DNA from: Clostridiales bacterium
Lineage (GTDB): Bacteria > Bacillota > Clostridia > Christensenellales > Pumilibacteraceae
Length of the DNA: 64,000 bases
NCBI GenBank assembly: GCA_029066805.1
Contig: JAIEFT010000040.1
Location: 1-64,000 of the forward strand
Direction of reading: 5' to 3'
Shown: one piece after another, positions 47,697 through 56,864 of the stretch
How the letters are laid out: the number at the start of each line of letters is the position of its first letter
Numbering within the stretch: position 1 is the stretch's first letter
Translations under genes and position numbers: made by a program
The notes under the pieces: generated by a model
Database searches by the model: none
What the model saw: the letters and a program-made list of their open reading frames with translations, nothing else
What the model was told of the DNA's origin: nothing

Positions 47697-48103
47697 AGTT
47701 CACCTGCTAAAGATAAATCTTTTATTGCTCCTGTTTTTTTCTTCTTTCTCGATAAGAGAATGACCTTGTTTGAGTAATATTCTACCGCGCAAATCAAGCA
47801 AATCACACAAACATAGTCGAATAAAAACTTTATTACCGATTCGCCGTACTCTAAGAATTTGAATGAGAAATGAATCCCCAAGTGCAACGACGCAAACACA
47901 AAAGTCCACATTGTCGCAAACAAATGCAGCCGTCTGCCCGTCATTATGTCGCCGTTAATATTCAACGGCGAATTAGGCGCGAGTTTTGCTATCGCCGTTT
48001 TTGTCCGCAAGCCGCAAAACAGAATATACACAACAAAAACGTTAAAACTATACCGACTATTTTTTATCGGTTTACTCCTTGTTAAAACCAAGTCCCGCAA
48101 CAT
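47675..48103 (-). CDS. Short membrane protein, DUF4405-like, possibly degraded
   Basis: GRRLHLFATMWTFVFASLHLGIHFSFKF...; overlaps the 3' end of the flavodoxin pseudogene. Confidence 0.4.
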   Translation of the reverse strand: MLRDLVLTRSKPIKNSRYSFNVFVVYILFCGLRTKTAIAKLAPNSPLNINGDIMTGRRLHLFATMWTFVFASLHLGIHFSFKFLEYGESVIKFLFDYVCVICLICAVEYYSNKVILLSRKKKKTGAIKDLSLAGELCNTERV

Positions 48104-48663
48104 AGCTGTCTATAGCGCTTTGAGACGCACTACCCGACAGTTTTGTGCCGTTCAGCCAAGTGGCTTTGCTCGCCGAGCCGTGCAAGTTCTTTGCGCTGCT
48201 GCCTACGCCGCTGCCGCCCGAAGTGCAAAACGGAATGATCGTCTTGCCCTCAAAGTCATAGCTTTCAAGGAAGGTATATATGATCTTCGGCGCTTCCGCC
48301 CACCAAATAGGATAACCGAGAAATACTATATCGTACTCGTCCATGTTTTCCACTCTGCCGCTGATCTCGGGACGCGCTTTGATGTCGTTTTGTTCTTTTG
48401 TCGAACGGCTGTTTCTGTCGCTGTAATTGAGATCTGCCGAAGTGTAGGTCTGCAACGGAGTAATGCTATACAGCGTGCCGCCCGTAGAAACCGCTATTTT
48501 TTCGGCAACACTCTTTGTTGTGTTCGTGCAAGAGAAGTATGCACGTCCGTGCCCTCGGGAATTTTATCGGTAGTTCCATCGTCGTCCGTGCAACCGACAA
48601 ATCCAAAGCACACACAAAGTATTATGAGAACTACCGGAAGAACCGAAATAAAGACCTTTTTCA
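48072..48663 (-). pseudogene. Frameshifted flavodoxin lipoprotein (paralogue of the flavodoxin domain at 45.1 kb)
   Basis: Start frame: MKKVFISVLPVVLIILCVCFGFVGCTDDDGTTDKIPEGTDV then stop; another frame continues AYFSCTNTTKSVAEKIAVSTGGTLYSITPLQTYTSADLNYSD...; residues like KVLV are missing at the junction. Confidence 0.78.
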
Positions 48664-48951
48664 TAATGGACTCCTTTTACAAAAAATAAGTGTGCAAAAA
48701 CCTTTTCGGTTCTTACACACTAATTATACTTGATTTGTATTGCTATGTAAAATACTTATTTTTTATCGTTTATCATAACTGATTTGCATTTTATAAATTA
48801 GGTGTGTCCCGGGACAAGCTCCAGACCCGCGCACTTCGTGCGCCTCGCCCCACAAGTGGCGCGACCACCTAATTTGTCGTCGTCGGCAGCCAAATGCTGC
48901 GCGATGCTTTGCTTTCGTACTCACATCGATGGAAAACGCAACAAAAGCAAA

Positions 48952-49851
48952 TCAATCTGTGATTGCGCAAGCGGGAGAATTTACTCCTCGAATAAAATCT
49001 ATGAACTTTAACACGCAACCCGATACGATTTGGTTTTTCTTCCATACAAGCACGCTTGTTTGTTCTATTTTCGGATAGAGCGGACGGAAGTTTAAGTCGG
49101 GATGATTATAAAGCTGTGTAGCCCCGTCTAACGTTACGGCACAACCCATTCCTTTGGATACAAACATGGCGGCATTGTACAAAAGGTTTACGGTAAGATA
49201 GATATTTTTCGGGTTATAATACTCGCCGAACCAAGACGAGAACAACGAATGATTAACGGCTCGGTTGCTCATAAATATTTTACGGTCTTTCAAGTCCTCC
49301 GCCGTAACGTATTCCTTTTTACACAAAGGGCATTTCGACGGAACAACTGCTCCCCACGTGTCTTTGACAGGCAAACGGATAAATTCGTATTTTGAAAAAT
49401 CGGTAGGCTCGAGCAAAATGCCTATATCTAGCAGGCCTTTATCGAGCTGCTCCTTCGTTCCGTCCACATTGCCCGAAATGATTTCAAAACGAACGTCGGG
49501 ATATTCTTCACGGAATTCATATATCAGATCGGCTAAATATGAGCTTGCCGCGGTTTCGCCCATGCCGATCGAGATCACGCCGCTTAAAGAAGTAAGTCCT
49601 CTTGCAAATTCCTGTTCGGTCTTTTCGGTCAAATCGATAATTTCCTGCGCCTTTTGGCGAAGATATAAACCCTCGTCCGTAAGCGTTATATTGCGTTTTC
49701 CGCGAATAAACAGTTTTGCACCGAGCTCTTCTTCGAGCTGCATAAGCTGACGGGACAAAGCCGGTTGCGAAACATGCAAAATCTCCGCAGCCTTTGTAAT
49801 GTTTTGCTCCCTTGCGACAATGAGAAAGTATTTCAATACTCTGTTTTCCAT
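48952..49851 (-). CDS. LysR family transcriptional regulator
   Basis: MENRVLKYFLIVAREQNITKAAEILHVSQPALSRQLMQLEEELGAKLFIRGKRNITLTDEG. Confidence 0.95.
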   Translation of the reverse strand: MENRVLKYFLIVAREQNITKAAEILHVSQPALSRQLMQLEEELGAKLFIRGKRNITLTDEGLYLRQKAQEIIDLTEKTEQEFARGLTSLSGVISIGMGETAASSYLADLIYEFREEYPDVRFEIISGNVDGTKEQLDKGLLDIGILLEPTDFSKYEFIRLPVKDTWGAVVPSKCPLCKKEYVTAEDLKDRKIFMSNRAVNHSLFSSWFGEYYNPKNIYLTVNLLYNAAMFVSKGMGCAVTLDGATQLYNHPDLNFRPLYPKIEQTSVLVWKKNQIVSGCVLKFIDFIRGVNSPACAITD

Positions 49852-50036
49852 AAATACCCCTATCGTATGATACTGCCGTTATTATGCAATTTGATTATAA
49901 CATAAAACCCCGTCAAAAGCAAGCTTTTGTCTTCGGCTACCGCCGACTGCGTTTTCCTGCGGCAAACGCGCTTTTTGTTGAAACACATAAAAAGTGCGGA
50001 ATGACAACCACTCCGCACATATAGATATTAAAAATG

Positions 50037-51026
50037 TTATTTGTGATTAAACTGCATCACTCCGACGAGCTTATGGGGGACGTAAGATTCTTCCAAGTAC
50101 GCTATTTCTTCCGCTGTAAGTTTAACTCCAACCGCCGCAACCGCGTCTTCTATATGCTTGACTTTGGTAGCACCTACTATAGGCGAAGCTACCTTCGTAA
50201 GCAACCACCCGAGCGCGATTTGAGTTCTTGTCAATCCCTTATTTTCGGCAAGCTCGGCAACACGCGCAATAATTATACCGTCTTGTTCTTTCGTTAAGTC
50301 GTACTTGCTTTTCGCAACGTTGTCCGTTTCAAGCCGTTTCGTGACTTCGTCTGCCGGCTTTACAAGTCTACCAGAAGCAAGCGGACTGTACGGCGTAAGC
50401 GCTATTCCGTTTTCTTCACAGCACGGGAACATTTCACGTTCTTCTTCTCTGAATAAAAGATTGTAATGCCCCTGCACCGACACGAACTTTGCAAAGCCGT
50501 TACGTTCCGCAAGAGCATTTGCTTTTTCAAGCTGCCATGCGTAACAATTCGATATTCCGATCGCCCTTGCCTTGCCTTGCTTAACTGCGGTGTTTAAGCC
50601 CTCCATAATTTCTTCTATGGGCGTGTGGTAGTCCCACATGTGGCAAATGTATAAATCAACGTAGTCCGTGCCCAATCTTCTTAAGCTATTATCAAGACAG
50701 ATCGCAACGTGCTTTTGCCCGCTTATGCCGCTTGCAATTTCATCTTCCGTTCTCGGCAAGAATTTTGTTGCGATTATCGCGTTTTGTCTGGCGGTTAAAT
50801 CCTTGATAATTCTACCAAGATATTCCTCGCTCGTGCCGCCCGCATAGCCCATTGCCGTATCGAAAAAATTGATACCGTTATTAAGCGCCGCTTTTATGAT
50901 TTCTTTTGAACGTTCCGCGTCGAGCGTCCAAGAGTGATGCCCGAGATTCGCATCTCCAAACCCCATACACCCCAAACAAATGCGCGACACGTTCAAATCG
51001 GAATTCCCGAGCTTAATATATTCCAT
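50037..51026 (-). CDS. Aldo/keto reductase
   Basis: YIKLGNSDLNVSRICLGCMGFGD ... INFFDTAMGYAGGTSEEYLGRII ... YVDLYICHMWDYHTPIEEIMEGLNTAVKQGKARAIGISN. Confidence 0.95.
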   Translation of the reverse strand: MEYIKLGNSDLNVSRICLGCMGFGDANLGHHSWTLDAERSKEIIKAALNNGINFFDTAMGYAGGTSEEYLGRIIKDLTARQNAIIATKFLPRTEDEIASGISGQKHVAICLDNSLRRLGTDYVDLYICHMWDYHTPIEEIMEGLNTAVKQGKARAIGISNCYAWQLEKANALAERNGFAKFVSVQGHYNLLFREEEREMFPCCEENGIALTPYSPLASGRLVKPADEVTKRLETDNVAKSKYDLTKEQDGIIIARVAELAENKGLTRTQIALGWLLTKVASPIVGATKVKHIEDAVAAVGVKLTAEEIAYLEESYVPHKLVGVMQFNHK

Positions 51027-51132
51027 AAAATACTCCTACACTTTTCTTTCATTATACCATTTTACTGTTTCAATGTCTAATACCAATTTTATATGATTTA
51101 TCATAACCTCGGCGCATTGAACAATTATAAAT

Positions 51133-51189
51133 AAACATAAGAAAATCGGTCCAAAAGCCGCAAGACTTTTAGACCGATTGACTTGGCGG
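51133..51189. repeat. 57-bp direct repeat, left copy (hairpin-forming)
   Basis: aaacataagaaaatcggtccaaaagccgcaagacttttagaccgattgacttggcgg; 52/57 identical to 54330-54386 by manual count. Confidence 0.8.
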
Positions 51190-51224
51190 AGTAATCGTAA
51201 CCTAAAACGAATACTCGACTTATA

Positions 51225-51668
51225 TTATTTTACGGTAAATGAAGTCCATTCAACATGGTTAAACTGCATTACGTCAGTCGCTTTTTCCATGCCTATGCTC
51301 TCGTAGAACGGCATGGCTTTGTCATTCGCGATGAGATATACTGCTATATCTTTTTCACCTCCGGCGAGCTCGTGTGCCGCTTTCATCAGCCGCCTACCTA
51401 TTCCTTGCCTTGCATAATTCCTATCAACGCCCAAATCGGTTATATAAAGCCAATAAGCGAAATCCGTTAAACCGAAAAGAACCCCGACAATTAGGTTGTC
51501 TTTACTTCTCGCAACAAGACTAATCGATGCGTTTTTAACTAGCTTCGATATCCTTTCGTTAAATCGCTCTTGTGGATATTGCGTACCCAAATCCGTGCGT
51601 TTAAGAAAATCAATATACTCGTCCGCCGAAATAAATTCATTTTTAATAGTTATGTTATCCGAAGTCAT
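51225..51668 (-). CDS. GNAT family N-acetyltransferase
   Basis: LYITDLGVDRNYARQGIGRRLMKAAHELAGGEKDIAVYLIANDKAMPFYESIGMEKATD. Confidence 0.9.
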   Translation of the reverse strand: MTSDNITIKNEFISADEYIDFLKRTDLGTQYPQERFNERISKLVKNASISLVARSKDNLIVGVLFGLTDFAYWLYITDLGVDRNYARQGIGRRLMKAAHELAGGEKDIAVYLIANDKAMPFYESIGMEKATDVMQFNHVEWTSFTVK

Positions 51669-52064
51669 AATTTCCTCTAATTATAATTTAATTAAGTATA
51701 TTATACTACTATCATATATATTTTGCAAGCGTTTTAACAAAAATTAAACTTTGGCACTTTTGAATGCACTTCTCGTTACCCTATCTCTCTGCGCTAACGC
51801 AAAAGCGCGCCCATTAGGACGCGCCATGCGTTTGTGTACGACGAAATCTCGCGTTTTCGAAGTGTGTAAGACTAAATCTATTGTGCGATTCAAACCGCCC
51901 AACCCTAATTATTTCACATTGCGTCATGCAACGCCCCCAAAAAGTCAAATATCTTAACAAAATATATTCTTATAGACCGTTTGCCTTAGCGAAACTGTAG
52001 TAATCTAAAACGAATTTTATCACTATTTAACATAAAATATCTATGAAAAAACTCTAACGAACAG

Positions 52065-53345
52065 CTACTGTTTAATAGCAATATAGAAAAATACCCCCAA
52101 AGCAATGAAGTATTTCCCTTGTAAATAGCATTCTTTCATTTCACTATGCTTTTGCGAAACCACTTTTAAGAGATCAAACGCCTCATAATTATCAAAATAT
52201 GATGCGCTATCTGCTGCCCATAATTCCGGGTTGAAATATAAGTCCCATAATTCCTCTTTGTATTGTTCATCAAAATCAATTGAGGATATTGTAGGCGATA
52301 ATAATTTAATATTATTAAACCCTGCGTTTTTCAAAATTAATGGTAATTTTCTAGCCATTTTGCGATCGCCTGATTCCTTTGAATGTTCCCAAATATAAAA
52401 GCAGTCCTCAAAATATTTGGAGTGCGGATAAGCTATATTGACGCCGTCATCCTCATCCTGAATAAAAATTGTTCCATTGGGATTCAAAAGCATATATAAA
52501 TTTTTTATCAAATCATCAATTTGTCCTATATGTAACAATACAGCGGAAATATGAATTATGTCAAATCCCATAACTCTAAACCTTTGCATTTGAAAAAAAA
52601 TATCTCGAAAAAAATTACTTGATGTCACATCACACTGAATAAAGGCATGATTATCATGCGAATGTAATTTATTAGCTTCTTCAATTGCATTTTGATTATT
52701 ATCAACACCTAATAAAAAGCTGTATTTACGGCCATCTAAACGCATAATAATATTATCGCCATTATCGCAGCCCACATCTAAAACCGAAGGATTATCATAA
52801 TTTGAAAATATTTCGTCTAAATATTTTTTTGCATATTCATTAAAGAATTTATTTTGCGATTTTAAACGAATTCTTTCCGCTTCTTTTTCAGTTGAATAAG
52901 TGCTTTTACTATTCTCATCATAAGTCGGCATCAAATTTGCTTGCTCAAAAATTGCAAGCACCAAACTTTCATAATCATCAAATTTATCTTCATAAAGCCA
53001 ATTAAGACTCCCTAAAAACAATTCAATAATTTCTTGATTACTTTCATTTAATTCTTCTATCACAACTGGAATAATAGCATAATCGCTATTTTTTTTCTGT
53101 TGAGAAATCGCTCTTGCTATCTCATTTCTAACCATAAGAGAAGAAACGCTTGCATTAGATAAAAAAACAACAAAATTTTTCGAATTATTTATTCCATTAT
53201 TAATTTCTTCTATGAAGTGTTGCTTACTATCTCTAAGCTGAAACCAACATGTAGGTCCAAAAAATTTAATCGTAGAAACAATCTTTTCTACTTTATCTTT
53301 ATTTGCATTAGAAAACGAAATAAAAATATCTCTAATATCGTCCAT
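52065..53345 (-). CDS. TIR domain fused to class I SAM-dependent methyltransferase
   Basis: TIR: IFISFSNANKDKVEKIVSTIKFFGPTCWFQLRDSKQHFIEEINNGINNSKNFVVFLSNASVSSLMVRNEIARAI; MTase: PSVLDVGCDNGDNIIMRLDGRKYSFLLGVDNNQNAIEEA...GFDIIHISAVLLHIGQIDDLIKNLYMLLNPNGTIFIQDED. Confidence 0.85.
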   Translation of the reverse strand: MDDIRDIFISFSNANKDKVEKIVSTIKFFGPTCWFQLRDSKQHFIEEINNGINNSKNFVVFLSNASVSSLMVRNEIARAISQQKKNSDYAIIPVVIEELNESNQEIIELFLGSLNWLYEDKFDDYESLVLAIFEQANLMPTYDENSKSTYSTEKEAERIRLKSQNKFFNEYAKKYLDEIFSNYDNPSVLDVGCDNGDNIIMRLDGRKYSFLLGVDNNQNAIEEANKLHSHDNHAFIQCDVTSSNFFRDIFFQMQRFRVMGFDIIHISAVLLHIGQIDDLIKNLYMLLNPNGTIFIQDEDDGVNIAYPHSKYFEDCFYIWEHSKESGDRKMARKLPLILKNAGFNNIKLLSPTISSIDFDEQYKEELWDLYFNPELWAADSASYFDNYEAFDLLKVVSQKHSEMKECYLQGKYFIALGVFFYIAIKQ

Positions 53346-53356
53346 CTTTTATTCCT

Positions 53357-53815
53357 TTAAGCATAATAGTATATTATATCCTCATATGGTAATACATCAT
53401 TCACAAATTCTTCGTCATATTCCATACATAACTCACCATATATCTTCTTAAGTTTTTCATTAGAGCCTTTCATAGCCTCTTTTACTGAAACAATCAATTC
53501 TGATAACGATTTGAACTTAACAATTTTACCTTCCTTAACTTCCATTACGTATGGTTGGTCACAGTCTAAAATAAACGGATAAGGGAATTTTTTTGATAAT
53601 TTATCAAATTTACCTATAACAAATAGCCCTGATATTGATACAATTTTTTCCGAAAAAAATCTTCCACTATCAATATAAAAGCTATGCGTTTCACTTGTGG
53701 GAGTCATCTTATCGACTTCTTTTTTTATTGAATCACAATTATAAAAACAAAAGACGTATTCTTCGTTTTCATATGATATAGGAAAACTTTTCACTAGATG
53801 ATTGGGTATTTTCAT
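53357..53815 (-). CDS. Hypothetical protein, first gene of the TIR-methyltransferase operon
   Basis: MKIPNHLVKSFPISYENEEYVFCFYNCDSIKKEVDKMTPTSETHSFYIDSGRFF...; GGAG RBS; 11 bp from the TIR ORF. Confidence 0.7.
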   Translation of the reverse strand: MKIPNHLVKSFPISYENEEYVFCFYNCDSIKKEVDKMTPTSETHSFYIDSGRFFSEKIVSISGLFVIGKFDKLSKKFPYPFILDCDQPYVMEVKEGKIVKFKSLSELIVSVKEAMKGSNEKLKKIYGELCMEYDEEFVNDVLPYEDIIYYYA

Positions 53816-53835
53816 TTTGATTATCTCCATAAAAT

Positions 53836-54046
53836 AAAAAATGCGCTAGCCAGAGCTAACGCACGAAAAACGCAAACTCCGACTGTCGCCAAACAAGTTT
53901 ATATGCAGTACGGGTAATATCGTCCACATAAATGGATTTGCATTTTTACCAAATTCAAAATATGGACGAGACGAAAAAAGGATATACCTATTTTGTTGAA
54001 ATAAAAAAGCCCGTACTCCTATTTAGGGCATATAACTTGTTTGGCA
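53836..54046 (-). ncRNA. Family-2 structured leader RNA, copy C
   Basis: Closing stem GCCAAACAAGTTATATGC / GCATATaAACTTGTTTGGC, P2 AGTACGGG/CCCGTACT, mini-hairpin CCTAAATAGG, conserved GACAGTCGGAGTTTGCGTTTTTCGTGCGTTAGC, terminator TGCGTTAGC-TCTG-GCTAGCGCA-TTTTTT. Confidence 0.75.
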
Positions 54047-54051
54047 TAATT

Positions 54052-54080
54052 AGTATAGCATAATGCAAAAGAAAAATCAA
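54052..54080 (-). promoter_or_regulatory. Promoter of leader RNA copy C
   Basis: TTGATT-N17-TATACT on the minus strand (-35 54080-54075, -10 54057-54052). Confidence 0.75.
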
Positions 54081-54329
54081 CGCTTTTAGAAAGACAAATA
54101 ACAAAAGGGCATTATTATTTGTCATTCAAATCATTTACTCGAAAAGCCGTCAACAATTTCCCGTTCAAGCCCCATTCTCTTGTATATTTTCGTCTTACAC
54201 ACTTGAAGTGTGTGCTACACCTTAATCTCTCTTTTTGGTGGATTTGAACCACATACAAATCGACCACCGAACACATTTTTAGCGTTCAATAGTCCGCGTG
54301 ATTCCGCGAATATTGGCAAAAACGCCCCA

Positions 54330-54386
54330 AAACATAAGAAAATCGGCCTAAACGTCGCAAGACTTTTAGACCGGTTGACTTGGCGG
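54330..54386. repeat. 57-bp direct repeat, right copy
   Basis: aaacataagaaaatcggcctaaacgtcgcaagacttttagaccggttgacttggcgg; see 51133-51189. Confidence 0.8.
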
Positions 54387-54454
54387 CACGCCATCACCCG
54401 AATTTGAACTTTTTATGTATAAAGAACATTTCGGGATGAACATGCCGCTTTAAA

Positions 54455-54916
54455 TCACTCGTCATCAATATCGTGATGGCGGATATAGCGGTCTAGCACC
54501 CAATCCTCGGCTGTAAACAACACGTCCAACAGTTGATCTTGAAGCTCCTTTTTGCTCAACTTGCGCACATAAGCTTCCACGCGGTCGGGCAAGCCTTCTT
54601 CCCACGCCTCATATTCGGCTTGCTCTTTATCTATTTGCGTTTTATACGTTTTAGCATCATCGGGAAATATGGCAAAATAGAGCGCTACGGCATGCTTACA
54701 TACGACTCGTCTGCCATTAGCAAACGGACAATCGCACGCAGTATTGCGTACTTTATTCAAGTTTAATGTAACATTATATATGGCATTATCCGAACCTTTG
54801 ACTTTGCCCGTATATATTCCTTCTTCTACCAGCTCATACGATAGGACTTTACCATTTTTATAGTATTCGTATCCACGCCAAGCGGAATCACTACTTGCAA
54901 GATTAACTAATCTCAT
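54455..54916 (-). CDS. SWIM zinc-finger protein
   Basis: YNVTLNLNKVRNTACDCPFANGRRVVCKHAVALYFAIF (CxC...CxH). Confidence 0.85.
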   Translation of the reverse strand: MRLVNLASSDSAWRGYEYYKNGKVLSYELVEEGIYTGKVKGSDNAIYNVTLNLNKVRNTACDCPFANGRRVVCKHAVALYFAIFPDDAKTYKTQIDKEQAEYEAWEEGLPDRVEAYVRKLSKKELQDQLLDVLFTAEDWVLDRYIRHHDIDDE

Positions 54917-54935
54917 GATTACTCCTTATCGTAAT

Positions 54936-55727
54936 TTATATCCGAACAATATATTCGTCGGGATTTTTCTCCTCCTTGGTAAGCTCAACATCCGGCGCAA
55001 GCTTGCGTAAGCAAAACTTATAATAAACCTCTTTATTCGCCGGCCGCAAGAGCGAAACACAGTCTATAAGGTATTTCCGCCAGTCTTGCCATTTGTCCGC
55101 ATCACGATAGTGATTAATTTTACCTATCTTATAATGGTCGACACTGTTGTCTTTAAGTGTACGCTCAATAAGCTTGATGCTCTCACTTGGCTCGATTGTA
55201 GGCTCAAAGCTTGCAAAGGTTTTTATTCCTGCACCGTGCAATGCTTTTAGCGCTTCCAATCTTTCTTCCGGTCGACTTGCAAACGGCTCCCACTCCGCGC
55301 TTTTTTGTTCGTCTATGAATGTAAGCGTAGTGCCGACGGCTATACGACTGCCAAACGCTTTAAACATGTCTATATCGCGCAACATTTTATTGCCGCCCTT
55401 ACTGAGAACGGCGACGGGCGCTTTGTATGTATTAAGTAATTTCAACATTTCGCGCGTAGTTGCGCCGTTATCCGAGCTATCGCAATATACGTCACCCACA
55501 AACGACAGTAAAATTTGCTCAGTATATATGTTGCGCATTAAGTCGGCTTCAGCTAAGCTCAAGATATTCTTTCGCGGCGATGGCGTACCAAAATAGCTCT
55601 GCGCGCTCCGCTGTAATGTTCCGGGCGCATAGCAATACTTACAGCGATGACTGCATCCAATATAAATATTTAAGGCATATGGACTGTACTCTCGCGCCAT
55701 GCCCGTAGGTCTATATATAACACTCAT
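54936..55727 (-). CDS. Radical SAM protein (spore photoproduct lyase/Rv2578c-like)
   Basis: PTGMAREYSPYALNIYIGCSHRCKYCYAPGTLQRSAQSYFGTPSPRKNI (CxxxCxxC). Confidence 0.88.
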   Translation of the reverse strand: MSVIYRPTGMAREYSPYALNIYIGCSHRCKYCYAPGTLQRSAQSYFGTPSPRKNILSLAEADLMRNIYTEQILLSFVGDVYCDSSDNGATTREMLKLLNTYKAPVAVLSKGGNKMLRDIDMFKAFGSRIAVGTTLTFIDEQKSAEWEPFASRPEERLEALKALHGAGIKTFASFEPTIEPSESIKLIERTLKDNSVDHYKIGKINHYRDADKWQDWRKYLIDCVSLLRPANKEVYYKFCLRKLAPDVELTKEEKNPDEYIVRI

Positions 55728-55768
55728 ATAAAAATTATAGCACATCGGCGCATCAAACGCAAGTTCTG

Positions 55769-56320
55769 TTATTTGTTAATTCTAAAATAACCATAATGCT
55801 TAGTGAAATTATCTCTCACTTCATAATATGTTACTCTGTCAATTCCATGCTTTGCCAAAAATTCATAGAAGAACTCTATCGCTCGCGCGTTAAATAACGA
55901 CGGGGCTTTATTATAAAATGAACGAAAACCGAACTCGTCCTTGGCTTCATTTTGGATTTTGGTAAATTGATTAGTAATGGCTGTATAAATAATAACTGTC
56001 CCATTGCGTATGCTTTTACTTGTCAAAATTTTCTTGTAAATATCAAAAGATATGCCGTAGCTGTCAACATCAATGACATTAAATTTGCTCAAATCTAATG
56101 AGTCGAATATTCGGCGTGAATCAGCAACAAGATTATTCCCCTTGTCCTTTTGTTTTTCGACCCCGAAATATCGGTCGGTGTATATGTTTTTCCATAAAAC
56201 ATTATTGCCGCCGAACAAATCCAATACGTTGATTTCGGGTAAGTTGGATATTGCCTTTTTTCTTATGAATATTTTATTGCCAATGGACTTATTATCCGTT
56301 TTAGTTGGTTGTTGACTCAA
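55769..56320 (-). CDS. Hypothetical protein with methyltransferase-like LDLFGGNNVLW motif
   Basis: INVLDLFGGNNVLWKNIYTDRYFGVEKQKDKGNNLVADSRRIFDSLDLSKFNVIDVDSYGISF. Confidence 0.5.
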   Translation of the reverse strand: MSQQPTKTDNKSIGNKIFIRKKAISNLPEINVLDLFGGNNVLWKNIYTDRYFGVEKQKDKGNNLVADSRRIFDSLDLSKFNVIDVDSYGISFDIYKKILTSKSIRNGTVIIYTAITNQFTKIQNEAKDEFGFRSFYNKAPSLFNARAIEFFYEFLAKHGIDRVTYYEVRDNFTKHYGYFRINK

Positions 56321-56372
56321 TTTCCACCCCTTTTATTTGTTTCATTTTGTTGATAAGTGGCAATAGTTTATC

Positions 56373-56723
56373 ATGGAAAATGTCAATACGACAAACAAAG
56401 ATATATCACCGTCTGCTGTAGCAACGCAATTCGATCCGGCTAAACATTACAACGAAGTTTTCGGTATGTTTACGGGCGAAACCGAACAAGTAACATTTGA
56501 AATAAACGCAAAGCTGCTCGACGCTATGATAGATCGTTTCGGTGAAGATATAAAGTTTACAACAAAAGAGAACGGCAAACTTACGTTTATCGCTCAAGTT
56601 CAAATCAGCCCGCAGTTTTTCGGCTGGTGTTGTTCATTTGGGGATTTGTTAAAGATAATTGAACCAAATAATGTTATGTGCTTTATGAAACAAATTCTAT
56701 CTCGAATAATATCACTATACTAG
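56373..56723 (+). pseudogene. C-terminal fragment of a WYL-domain transcriptional regulator
   Basis: ATQFDPAKHYNEVFGMFTGETEQVTFEINAKLLDAMIDRFGEDIKFTTKENGKLTFIAQVQISPQFFGWCCSFGDLLKIIEP; no N-terminal HTH upstream. Confidence 0.7.
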
Positions 56724-56821
56724 TTTTTGCAAAGTATAAAAGCATATTAAATTTATGAGTAACAATTATATCAGATTGTGAAGCCATATAATATTCTCTC
56801 AAATAAAAAATAAAAGCCGCG

Positions 56822-56855
56822 AACATGATTCACGGCTTTTTATGTTGGTCTTTTA
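56822..56855 (-). terminator. Terminator of the giant LRR lipoprotein gene
   Basis: AAAAAGCCGTGAATCATGTTCGCGGCTTTTA hairpin just past the stop codon. Confidence 0.7.
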
Positions 56856-56864
56856 TAAGTTCTA

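Noticed and set aside
48790-48940. GC-rich intergenic segment with CGCGCACTTCGTGCGC hairpin as a distinct element
   Set aside because: Short palindromes only, no second copy or promoter/terminator logic in the window.
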